From assembly GCF_021134715.1 (NCBI RefSeq), contig NC_060021.1, positions 10,200,501 through 10,264,500 of the forward strand: DNA of 64,000 bases. The letters run 5' to 3'. The DNA is from Daphnia pulex. Taxonomy: Eukaryota; Arthropoda; Branchiopoda; Diplostraca; Daphniidae. How positions within the stretch are numbered: the first letter of the stretch is position 1; each line of letters begins with the position of its first letter. A model generated the notes under the pieces. It did no database searches. It was given only the letters and a program-made list of their open reading frames with translations, and was not told where the DNA came from. The position numbers were made by a program, and so were the translations under genes. Shown here in pieces: positions 1-10,600 of the stretch.

Positions 1-9
1 AAACGGCGG

Positions 10-900
10 TTAGTGGTGGGCAGTCTCCTGGCCGATCCGCCGCTGGACCGAATAGGTGCGCTGTTCCCTCAAGCATGAAACAATTTTTTTGAACATGTCA
101 CAATCCATCTCCAAGAAGAAAAATTGATGAAGACGAAAACTGACCTCTCGCTGGCTGGTGAGACCGACACTTCAGTTGAAGGCATGGTCGCCGTGGCCAG
201 AATGGCCACGAACGGGTCTTCGGTGGTAGAAGCTTGAATACGTTCGAATTTACCTGTTGATTATGGAGTGAACAACCAAAATAAAAAGTGAAATTAATCA
301 CGTTTGACTAATATGGGCGTGTATAAGAAAAAGGGAAAAACAGGATTGGTTACGTTTCTTCAGAAATTCCATAAGGCCCTGAGTTTGTTGAAATTCCTCC
401 AGAGGTTTGGGTGTTGGCTTGAAATTCTTCGGAGCTAGGGCTGATGCAGTGTCGACTGAAGCTGGGCTGGTCATTTCGGCCTTGGGAATGTCCTCCTCTT
501 GGACGGCATCGCCAACTGCTTTAGCTTTAGACGACTGCTTCCTTCGGGAGCCAGACGTTCGGGGGCGATTGGAAGTTTTCCTCGTTTTATTGGCCGGAGC
601 CGGAGTGACTTCCACTTCGTCGACGGGAGCGGCTTCGATTATGGGCGACGAGGTCGTCGTCGTCGTTGTCACCCTGGCCTTTTTCGTGGTCAATTCCTCC
701 GCCATGACAATGTCGGTCATTTCTCCGCCATCTACAGGCGAACTAGTTTGCTGCTCGTCCACTAGTGTAAAATCCTCGTCGACAAAAGTGCCAGCAGCCA
801 AGGCCAGGCACGCTACGGCACACACAATTCTGACGCCCAGACAGAATAAAGATAATAAGGCAACAACAAAAACACAATTAGCGGGGCTGCTTATTGCCAA
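10..900 (-). CDS. Small secreted Thr/Ser/Lys-rich protein, function unknown
   Basis: Three exons (900-354, 253-145, 67-10) join on GT/AG sites into 714 nt, giving 237 residues and a stop at 12-10; that the frame closes exactly supports the model. The N-terminus has a long hydrophobic stretch (about residues 8-36), read as a signal peptide or anchor. It is followed by an acidic patch, a run of Thr (TTTTTT), Pro/Ala/Thr linkers and a basic Arg/Lys/Ser segment (SRRKQSSKAK). The C-terminal exons encode a short region ending in Gln/Arg/His-rich sequence. No domain is recognised. Low complexity and the leader suggest an extracellular or cuticle-type protein, which is inference. The first intron is 100 bp and the second 77 bp. 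The acceptor of exon 3 (TTGAG) has a weak pyrimidine tract, so the last 20 codons are the least certain part. Confidence 0.6.
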
Positions 901-3900
901 ATTCTGACGAATTTTAAAAACAATGAAAAGAACTTTTTTGTTTTTGATTTTTTACAATCTGCTGCCACCCAGCAGCTTGTTTCAAATAGTTTACAGCGGC
1001 AGCTTTGAGTCCGTCAGGAGAACTCAATTAGTGACCACGTTCAAGGATTTTGAGGTGTGGTGTATACATTGTACTTAAAATAGCACTCGACGTTAATTTG
1101 GACCCGTTCTTATACAATCAACCAGGTAGTTTTATTAAAATGCACAACAGGTCGAAGGAAAGTAAAATTCTACGCACATCATTTTAATAAATGCAAATTT
1201 AAAAGTGACGTGAACAAAAAAAAAAAAAATACCAAATAGAGAAAACTTGAAAGAAAATCTAATCTAATCGAGTGACTTCATCACACCTGACCCGATCGAT
1301 CGCCATAAATAACATTTGGCTGTCTGTCTGTCCACAATGGTTAGAATGGACAGCACGTCGTTTTTTTCTCGGTAAAGGTGAGAGTGGGCTTTACCTGCGC
1401 TTATAAGACACTGACACAGATTTCCATTAAAAACAAAGAAGAAACTCGAACTCTAGTGGAAATGCTACTTTCCCTTTTGATTACAAACATGGCGCACCTA
1501 TACATGCGCCATGTTCATTGGCGCAAAAGCGCAAATCATCTCCTTATACTACCGAAACACATTGAATATCCGACCAACTTTCATTTACGCCCGAAAAGCA
1601 GGTCCTAAGAATCGAACCGAGAGACTTCTCCCCCCGAAAAATTAAACTGAGCCAAAACATTCGCCTTGTGATGACCGCGCTATAGAAACAGTTGCGCACA
1701 ATTCGCAAAACACTCACTAGTACAGCAGGCTAATAATACGCTGTCCCAAAATGGATAAAAGAATAGTATAAAATAAGGATGTACTGTAACAGATGACAGT
1801 GTACTTACATCATCAACTTCATGATTCTAGTGTATATAGCTTCTCGTTTCGAAACAAAAACTCAAAAAATCTTTTCAGTCTTGTCAGGAAATGTTGGCGA
1901 GCTTCCGGAGTAGTGGAGGGTTGTGCACCTGTATGTCTCCGACGTCTGAATGAATCCAATTCTCACAATCTCAGGTGGCTAAAAGGTTTTTCACCACTCG
2001 CCGAGCCTTCAGGAGCCTTATGCACAAACTGCACACTGCTGGTCTCAGCCCAGGGTACCTCGCGCTGGCTTCGCTATCGGGTATTATGATTTGTTCTCGG
2101 TGATACTTTCGTGCGGCCAACGCCTTTCCCTTTTCTCTTCATTCTCCCCACCCTCGCTGCTCCGTGGACTGACTGTTGTTGTGGAATCTGTACCACCCCT
2201 TTCATTTTTACCTGAAGAAAACAAAAAACAAAATAAAAAAGATATGCCGAAAAGGGAGAACGCGAGAAAGGTGAAACCTTGCTACAATAACACATGTATA
2301 GTCGTGTTGATCGTGCTGTGTAGTACGTATATAGGAAAGTCAGCTGAATCAAACACTCCTATTTTCTATACGGCAGCAGCAGCTTTCGCCCCTCATCCGC
2401 ACACGATTAGACTTGTATAATATGAAAAAAGAAAAAGAAAAAAACATTTAACTGGTTTTTCCATCGGGCATTGGCGGAGTTGTGTACGGATAAAAGAGCT
2501 CTGCTGTTGAGGCCGCGGAGAGAGGGATTGCCTTTCAGTTGACCTTTGACACGACGTGAAGAGAAAGGAAACTCGTGCGGCATGCGCCACTTTCGATTGT
2601 GCGACGCCCTTTGGTCGCCTTTGGTGTCGTTGGATTGTTAGAGACTCTTATATTTCGTGCTTCCTTTTTCCTCCTGCTGTATTTCTCGGAGACGTCGAAC
2701 GCACAGAGCTATAATATCACTGGGAGAAGTCTACACAATGTAATTGTTGTCGACCTCGTTCAACCTCTGCGCTGGATGGCTCTCCCTCTCCATTCATTAG
2801 AGCGTTATTAGAGACATTTATTCGGAATACATTCAAGGCCGGTTTGACGAAAATAAAGAAAAAAAAAAAGCTGCTGCTGCTGCTGGCTCGTATACAAAAG
2901 AATATCATCGGCGGACAGGTAAATCGACATGTCTTCTTCGATTTCTCTTAAATTGTTGAGCGCAGCAAGAAGTCCCAATTTTCTTTTGTTCGATTTTCGA
3001 TTTTTTTCCCTTTTTTTTTATGGCGTCGCTAGTGAAAGTCGACTAATATGTACACTTGTACTCCGCCACTGTTCAGCCGTGTTTTCTCTATGTAGAGCAC
3101 AGCGACGGACTATGCGATATCACCTTTGTCCAAGCACTCAGTCGGCGTGCGCTGTTTTTTTTATTTTATTTCTTCTTCTTCTTTTTCTTTTTCTTTTTCT
3201 TTTCACCCACTGCAAATGTGAAAAAGTCTGTCGAGTGGAATACTATATCGTTGACCTCGTGGACTCGAAAGTGAACGTAGCATAGCCGAAAAACGACTTG
3301 CGACGAGCGGATGGCTGGAAAATAAAAAGAAAGAAAGAATCTCCTCATCCAGCACCTAGATTGTAGACGAGACATGGGAGAATAGCGCAGTCAGAGTCGA
3401 AGAGGTTGTAACTAAATGACTTTCCCTCTTTCGGGTCTGACGTCAGGAAAACAAAAAACAAAAACTTCTCCTCATATCTTGCTGCCATATCATTCTTTTC
3501 GCTTTTATTTCATTGGAAAGGGCTCCAGGAGAAATCAAATGAAACGAGAACCGCTCCTTTTTATTTCTACCTATATATACTCAATCATATTTTTCCGTTT
3601 CACTGGAATGCTGCCGATTTTATTGCGCATCATCTGATGAATCAAAACCAACCGACAGCCTGTGTCGCTCGACATTAGCTAAATAAATAGATTGTTTTGG
3701 GTATGATTGGTTGACTGAAGGACACTTTTGGGGTTTATAACTTTATCAGTATCCCAGCGATGTTTATAGGTATATAGTACCTTATTCCAAATTCCACGTC
3801 GACCTGAACGCCAAGCACTTTCATTTGGACCGATCCAGTTTTTTTCTTTTTTTTTCTTTTTTTCCCACTTTGTAACTCAATGCCAAGCGTCTGCAACTTT

Positions 3901-5996
3901 TCATCGCCGTCCGGTTCGGTTTCCCTTCCTTCATAACTCTAGTAGAACTAGTTTCCTGCTAAAAAAGAACAATCACGGTCTACATTTCAGCTGATGATGC
4001 AAGCCAAATAATTCGAAGGTGAAAGTGCTGGTAAGAATCGATCGCCATTCACTGGGATTCCATCTCTTTTTTTTTTTAAATTTTTTTCCCCCTTGTTCTT
4101 CTTTTGTTTTTGTGTGTGTGTTATTATTAATGCGTGTGTTTCTTTTTTTGCACATTCGATGACTCCCATGTTGCGACCACGCATGTCTCTGTGGTAAAAT
4201 ACCCTGCGCCAAAAGATTTTTAATGCGCGTGGCACAGTATATGACGGATGCAATAACAGAATCAGCAATAAAAGTCTGCTGGTTTTTGCCCACAGCCTTT
4301 TTCTCTATTTTTCGCCGTCACGCCACGGTGATGGCCGCCACCATTGTCTTCAGCTAATTGAATAGAAAGGAATGACAGTGCAATCGATTATTCGGTGTCT
4401 TGTGATAAATTATCCCCCCCAGATACCGCTTATACTTTATCCAGACAGGATTAGTAATGTTGAGTTACCATCAGTCTTACGAAATAGACAAACAACATTA
4501 TAAAAGGGCCTTCTCTCTCTATTTAATCCGTATTAAAAGTTCGTACGTATAGACTATAGACACAGCAGATCGCAATTATCGCCGGCTGCATTCCTGATAG
4601 AAAAATAAAAACAAAAGAAAGCATTCCACGACTTGGCAGAAAGAACAAATAAGTAGTGCTGTGGTCCATGCTTGATTGCTGGTATTATCAATAATAATAA
4701 CGAATAATAACCACGGAGATTCTTTCTCTCTCTTCTGTCAAGGCTGGCTGCTATATATAGTATTGTTCCTGTAATCATAATAGGCGCGCATCTGTTAACT
4801 AAGTAAGGCGCTATAGAACGTCTCGATAATCCTACTCAGATGTAATAGTGGCGTAAAACAAAAACTGTTGATGCAACTACACGGGCCTGCGGGAGGCAGC
4901 GCGCTCATTAGCCAAGAAATAAAGAGACTATCGTAGACGTAACTATAGAAGAACACCTCGATATTTAGAGGCAATGTGACGCAAAACAACAAACACTGCG
5001 GGCCTGCGGGATGTATACTAATAAATGTTTGAAAATTGTTGTTCTACTTATTTAAGCGCGCATGCTGAATGACGCAATTTTCCACGCGGCTACAATTATG
5101 CTTTCTAGTTCAAACTTGACAGATAGTCCTACAAACAGATCAAGAAAAGCTGTTCGCACGCCAAGGAAGTATAATAGAATTTCTACAAGATCGTGATTCT
5201 CTGAATGTGATAGTATTTGCATATTCAATAAATGGGAAAAAATCATTATGCAAATTAAACATTCTCCTTGTGTAAAAGCAAAAGTTGGTCGGTCATTTCA
5301 AGGAATCGTATAGTGTGAGAGGGAAAAGAAAATAGCGTCAAGGTAATAATTAATATTCATTCTATTTCCTAGTTTCCCATTTGCAGACTGTTGAGTGTTG
5401 ACTATTTATTTAGCTGAATAAGGATGTTCAATGTTACCAACATTTTTTTTTAAAAGTTAGTCTATAGATATACAAAAGCAGATTAAACAAACTGTGTGTG
5501 ACTTAACCATTGGGCATCGTCAGTTTTTTTTTTATGAAGCGGATAACATGGATTGCGTCATCATCACCAGTTCCCCAATAATCAGTAATAAAACACAATA
5601 TAATAAATACACCTATTCACTTCGTTATTTAATTATCTCGGAATATGTTATGACTCAACGAGTTAAGAGTTTTTAAAACTTTTTTTTAAAAATAAAGTTA
5701 TGCATAGTTTATGTATCAGTTTGAAAAATGGCAACATAGGGTCCTATTTACCAGTAGTGCTAGTGCTGTATTTGTATTAGAACCCTGCACGTCTGCACTC
5801 TGCAGTTTAATAACAACACAGAAGTTTTGCATTTCGAATTTGAGAATTCCCGAGTTTTTGTTGTTGAAGAAGTATCAAGAAAATTCTGTAATGTGTTAGA
5901 TTCTTTCACTTTAAAGACGAATTACTCGATATTACGAAACCTTTTGTTATTATATTGGTATTGTTGATTCAAGAGCTTAAAATAACTTGTGTCGTT
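901..5996. other. Long intergenic stretch, no supported gene
   Basis: About 5 kb with no convincing coding exon. It contains long pyrimidine tracts (for example 3150-3206, T/C-rich with TTTTTC repeats, and 3838-3865), a short CTG run (2870-2885), AT-rich spacer, and a more GC-rich patch at 1885-2090 that could be an old repeat fragment. Open frames here sit in low-complexity DNA and lack domain-like composition. A diverged direct repeat lies at 4811-5012. Confidence 0.5.
4811..5012. repeat. Diverged tandem direct repeat (two units)
   Basis: Two units about 130 bp apart share the same order of short blocks: CTATAGAA, then CTCGATA, then a GTAAAACAA/GCAAAACAAC block, ending in the identical CGGGCCTGCGGGA (near 4889 and 5000). 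Spacing within units has drifted. The shared order suggests an old tandem duplication. No function is visible. Confidence 0.45.
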
Positions 5997-6752
5997 ATGG
6001 CTGCAACAGAACCTATTGACGTGAGGAAAAATAGATACCCTTTTTGCATTGTTTGGACTCCTATTCCGTTGATAACGTGAGTGAAACTCATTTGTGCGTA
6101 AAATGCCAATAAAAAAGTACATTATTTTGGTATTTACAACATGCTGCTTTTACATTTAGGTGGATATTCCCGTTTATTGGACACATGGGGATTTGCACAA
6201 GTTCAGGAATTATAAGGGACTTTGCTGGTTCCTACTTTGTTTCTGAAGATCAAATGGCATTTGGAGATCCTACAAAGTTCTTGCAGCTTGAAATATCAAA
6301 AGTTCCTGGTGGTGTTTCTGCTTGGGACCGAGCCATCCAAGATGCTTCTGAAGAATACAAAAGTCATATGGTATCAGCTGCTTATTTTAAATGTTTTAAT
6401 TCTTTTATGGTCAAATAGTCTTACTTCTTTTAAATAATTTACTGAATTAAGTTTTAAATTTCAATTATTTATTTAGCATAACTTGTGTTGTGATAACTGC
6501 CACTCACATGTTGCTCTGTCATTGAATAATATGGCATACCCTGGAAAGAGAAATTGGAACATGGTTGCTGTATGTTGGCAAATGTTATTTCATGGCAAGC
6601 ACATTGGGTAACTAAATACTTGGAATTTTATTCATTATATCATATTTGTACATTGATTTTTTTTATATAGTTGTTCAGGATTTTTGAGAACTTGGGCCCC
6701 GTCAATCTTCCTTCTCGCAGTAATTGCTGTGATTGTGATTTTTATAGCTTGA
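5997..6752 (+). CDS. TMEM222: Transmembrane protein 222 homologue
   Basis: Four exons (5997-6076, 6160-6370, 6477-6607, 6671-6752) join in frame to 504 nt, 167 residues. The protein matches the small TMEM222 (DUF778) family end to end. It has the opening YPFCIVWTPIPLITW block, the GHMGICTS segment, the DASEEYKSHMHN junction, the Cys/His-rich HNLCCDNCHSHVALSLN motif, and a C-terminal hydrophobic helix after FLRTWAPS. Family length is close to this, so the gene is complete. TMEM222 proteins are integral membrane proteins of unclear molecular role; vertebrate loss-of-function alleles are linked to neurodevelopmental disease. Introns are 63-106 bp. A polyadenylation signal AATAAA lies at 6805-6810, about 50 bp after the stop. 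Recognition is from memory of the family, with high confidence. Confidence 0.93.
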
Positions 6753-6804
6753 TAAACCAGCCCTGATATTGAGGGAAATCCATAATTAAATGCTAAACTG
6801 CTTC

Positions 6805-6810
6805 AATAAA
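6805..6810 (+). terminator. Polyadenylation signal for TMEM222
   Basis: AATAAA 53 bp after the TMEM222 stop codon, in a normal position for a short arthropod 3' UTR. Confidence 0.6.
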
Positions 6811-7601
6811 GTTTTTCATGTCACATGCACACAGATCCTTCTACTTGCACCGAATTTGCTTTGAAAACGGCATGGTAAATATTATAAATTTGACACTGTT
6901 TAACAACGCACGTTTGATGACATTTGTCAACAATAACTTGAACGAGAAAACAATAGAATATATTAAAGCTATGTTTTATTTATCAGTTACGAATTTCGAA
7001 AGTGCACACGAAATCCGATTCGGTCTACAATCATTCGTTGAGAAATGTGCCAAAAGTGTTAGTTCATTTCTTATAGGAAGGTCTAAGTGAAATTTCAAAT
7101 TTGGGTCGTGTGAGGCAAACGTAAAAAAGGATCTTCACAGCCACTTGGTCGGCTGGGTATAAATGGTATTAATAAAATTAAGATTGAAGTATCTAAAACG
7201 TTTTAAAAAACCGGGGTTCCACGCATTTATTCATAATTTTATAGGCGGTTACAAATTTCGCATTATAAAGGACGTCCGGTCATACTTTTAACTGTTTGTT
7301 GAATCGTTTTGAATTATTTGTCTTTTCATTTAACAGGAAATCTCAGCTACGAACTTTTGCAACCGGATGCTAGCAGCCTCGATACGTTATTCGAGACATC
7401 ACACTCGCGGTGTGTGATTCGGCTCTATATGCTGTTGACACCGATATCCTCTAGCAAATATTCAGCAGAATATGATCATTCTGACAACTATTAAGGGTCA
7501 CACTATTCGTTTATAACTAAAAGGCAGGAGCTGCTGTTCTCAGAGCTCATTAAGCTTTTCGCTATTAACGGCGAAAGTTGTCCTCTATCTTGAAAATTAC
7601 A
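6811..7601. other. Intergenic spacer between TMEM222 and the GH18-like gene
   Basis: About 790 bp of AT-rich DNA. Open frames are short and without recognisable features. The last 100-300 bp should include the promoter and 5' UTR of the downstream secreted-protein gene, but no clear TATA box was picked out. Confidence 0.4.
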
Positions 7602-9613
7602 ATGAAATTCTATTTCATTTTACTGCTCGTGTTTTCCTGCTGCAATTTTTGTTACGGAGAAGATTCTTCAAAATTACGTGTGATTTGCATTGTCTCGGAT
7701 GAAATTGCCCCAATCACAGGTAAGTTCCTAAAAGAAATAAAAAACAGTATTTATACTAAGAATTTACGTTGTGCGCAGAAAAAGAAGATTTATCCCTGGA
7801 TGAAGTGTGTAGTGATGTACTCTACAAAATCCCCCTGAAGAAACAGAGTTTGTTCTGGCAAAATGCAGTTAACGCCTCAGATCCTGTTTCCAGCTTCCGT
7901 CATCGCCACCCTGCTCTGCGACTTTACGTTTCCGTTCATGATTCCCTCTTAGCGACTATGGCGCTTTCAGAAGCTACTTTTCTTGTTACATTTTTAAAGA
8001 AGATGAACTCTAGCGGACTCGATGTCATCGTAAATCCTAAAACTAATTTGGCTGTTTTGTCATCCGTCCTGCACAATTATCAACAAATGCTGTCTGGAAA
8101 CTCATATGGCTTAAGCATCACTGTTGATAGCCGTGTAGACATCAGTCAAATAGCAGAGCATGGTATCGAGGGTCTAGTTGACAACATATTCTTTGTGCCG
8201 AATACCGTAACTTCAAAAGATGACGAAGAAATCAACATTCCTAGCGTTAACGAATTATCAACAAATAAGCTAATGATTGGATTATCATCAGTTGTATTCG
8301 TCGTTCCCGATTCGGAGAAGCGATCTAACATTCCGTCCTTTTCAGAACTCTGCAGTGGTTCAAATTTAAACCAATGGAAACCAAAAATCCAACCCGATGA
8401 TCAAGTGGTGTGGAAGCATTCTGAGAAGAAATGGAAGTTTGCGATGCAAATGGGACTGGCAGTCGCCAATCAAATGAAGAAAATTCGTCGCAACAACTCA
8501 CGAGCTGGAATTTTGTTATTTGATGTACCCTTTAGATTTGAAGATAATCCTATTTGTTCGAGACATCGAACTCTTTTTATAGATTCTCTACGTGAAGCTG
8601 TAGGAAGACACGGTTACGGAACTGGAAGGCGACGAGTGAAACGAGATCCGACCGAGTCCTTAGCCCACACGACTAAGCCACAGATGAAATTGATCGGAGA
8701 AAGCAGCCAATTAGGCAAAGTTCTCGTCTTTGCAGTTGGAGACGAAGATGAACAATTCAGAAAACATTACAGAATTCACGATGAAGACTCCCTGCTCAAG
8801 AGTCCTGTTGATCACATCGTTCTGGGATACGACGATAGTGGGACGATTTACGATATCTATCAACCAATGCCACGAGAAATCAGTCAAGCGTCTATTTTAA
8901 ATACTATTCATCAATATTATGTGGACAAGATTTTAGGAGGCGGTGGCGGAAATGTTTTTGGCGCCGTTCAACTCCATCCTCCTAATATACTCGTCTACCC
9001 AGAGGCATCTGGAAATCACCCTGTTCCGATTCTGGTTACGTGGGTTCGTGTTGGCAGTCCCGTTGCGCGTCTGACGCCACGCAAGACGCGGAAGCAGTCT
9101 TCAACGACATCGTCTACGACGTCCATACCAAGTACCACTCAGAGGATGGGCAGTGATAGTCAAAATCCCTTCCAGCAACGTTATTTTCCCGCCGGCTTAA
9201 TGGAGATTTTAAATTTGAAATCTCGTCCATCTGCAACGACAACAACGCGACAATCCACTGCAATGCGTCAAACTACTACAAAACCATTGGTGCCTATGAA
9301 TCCCCAAGCAAGAGTCAGTGACTCGATTGATGCAAGTCTTCATGTCACAACGATAACGCTCCCGGAAATGATTCCTTCACCTCAAACAACACCATCTTCT
9401 ACTTTGTTGCTCTTGGCTAACGAACAAGAATCGAAACTACCTATCACTAATAGAATGGCCAGTCCGTCAAAAAGACAGCTACTCTGCAATGGGGAATCTG
9501 CTTATTCCTATCTATCCTGCAAGACTCGGAATCGTAGATTTGTTGACACTCAATTCAAACGACCAATTTCCAAAGCGCAATTTGCAATGTCGGCAAAAAG
9601 CCGACTTTTCTGA
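7602..9613 (+). CDS. Secreted protein with divergent GH18-like first half and mucin-like tail
   Basis: Two exons (7602-7719, 7779-9613) give 1953 nt, 650 residues. Residues 1-19 are a clear signal peptide. Residues about 25-310 show the rhythm of a glycoside hydrolase 18 barrel: an early beta strand (LRVICIVSD), a second (ALRLYVSVHD), then a long helix leading to GLDVIVNP, where active chitinases carry the DxxDxDxE motif, then YGLSITVD and a late ILLFDVPFRFEDNPIC strand-loop. The catalytic acids are absent, so if the fold is right it is a non-enzymatic chitinase-like protein. A furin-like RRRVKR site follows near residue 313. The second half has a possible folded segment, then a Thr/Ser-rich stretch (about residues 465-600) typical of O-glycosylated linkers. 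The GH18 relationship is inference from pattern, not a search; the protein may be a crustacean-specific family. Confidence 0.85.
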
Positions 9614-9655
9614 CGAGGAAAAGATTCGTTAGCGATTAGTTGAAGCGCGATGGCC

Positions 9656-9661
9656 AATAAA
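9656..9661 (+). terminator. Polyadenylation signal
   Basis: AATAAA about 45 bp after the stop of the secreted-protein gene. Confidence 0.55.
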
Positions 9662-9674
9662 ACGCAAGAGTGAT

Positions 9675-9718
9675 ATCTACATACAGACTGTATGTAGATG
9701 TACTGTTTTATACAGTAC
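9675..9718. repeat. Two adjacent perfect hairpins
   Basis: Two back-to-back inverted repeats. The first has 12-bp perfect arms (9675-9686 and 9688-9699) separated by one base. The second has 7-bp arms (9700-9706 and 9712-9718) around a 5-base loop. They lie just after the polyadenylation signal of the upstream gene. Confidence 0.8.
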
Positions 9719-10600
9719 ATTCTATAAGTGATAATTTGGTTATTCAAACTTGATTGTCGATGTACGCGCTTGTGATACGAGTAGACTACAGCATATTATT
9801 TTCGAATGTATCATTTTATAGGCCTACTGATGAGAATCTGAAATACAACATTTTTAAAAATTTATAAATTAAGCGAATACTTATAGCTTCCTCGGCTTAT
9901 ACTTCTTTCTTTAATTTGTTTTCTATCAGTCTTCTCTCATCTTTGGTCGATTCTGGAAATAATTGCGAATATAAATGATTACAGAAGAATCCTTGATCGG
10001 GGGCACAGACAACAGAAAAGAAGGGAGCTCAGATATGTATACATCAGTGCAGATAAGTCCTTAAAAAAATCACAAAACTTATACAGCGCACTTTTATTAG
10101 TAGCGTGTAAAAGGAAATGGAAAAAAACGATCACTTTCCTGTAGTTAGAATATCGCTAACATCGCATTATTTTCTAGTCACATGTCAAAAGATTTTGTGA
10201 TGCTGCTTTCTTTGTTTCTTCGTAATTTTATTTGTGTTTTTCGAATAAATTCAGCGACATTTTTTAAAATGTAAGTTTCTTTAATGATTCTAGTGCCTGC
10301 ATAGTTCATTTTTATTCTCATGTTGATTCTACTTGAAATTCTTAATCTACTTTCGGTTTCTAAATTCGTTGATATTAATAAGTGTATAGGCCTAAATATA
10401 AATATTCGTGTGACGCCGAAAAGAACCCAACATTATATTTTCCGTCCAACTCTTTGGCGTCTAGGCGTCCGTGGATGCTAAGGGCTGTCACTAGGTGGCT
10501 AAATATTTCGGTGTGTTTAGGGATTGCATTATTATTATTCAGCCCTGTGTATTGGTATTTTAGATGGGGGACGGGTCATCAAAGATAAATTGGTAACACC
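9719..10600. other. AT-rich intergenic spacer
   Basis: About 880 bp without a supported gene. The last part probably holds the promoter of the downstream spliced non-coding transcript, whose first recognisable donor is at 10703. Confidence 0.4.

Noticed and set aside
407-907. 166-codon plus-strand open frame opposite the first gene
   Set aside because: It is the complement of the spliced minus-strand gene (900-10), which has a signal peptide, splice sites and exact frame closure. The plus frame lacks these.
1793-2089. 98-codon open frame in a GC-rich patch
   Set aside because: No recognised domain, no splice partners, and the composition suggests a repeat fragment rather than a gene. Noted only as a compositional island.
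2929-3375. Overlapping frames on both strands with runs of Phe or Lys
   Set aside because: They translate a pyrimidine-rich simple repeat (TTTTTC and TTC units) and are artefacts of low complexity.
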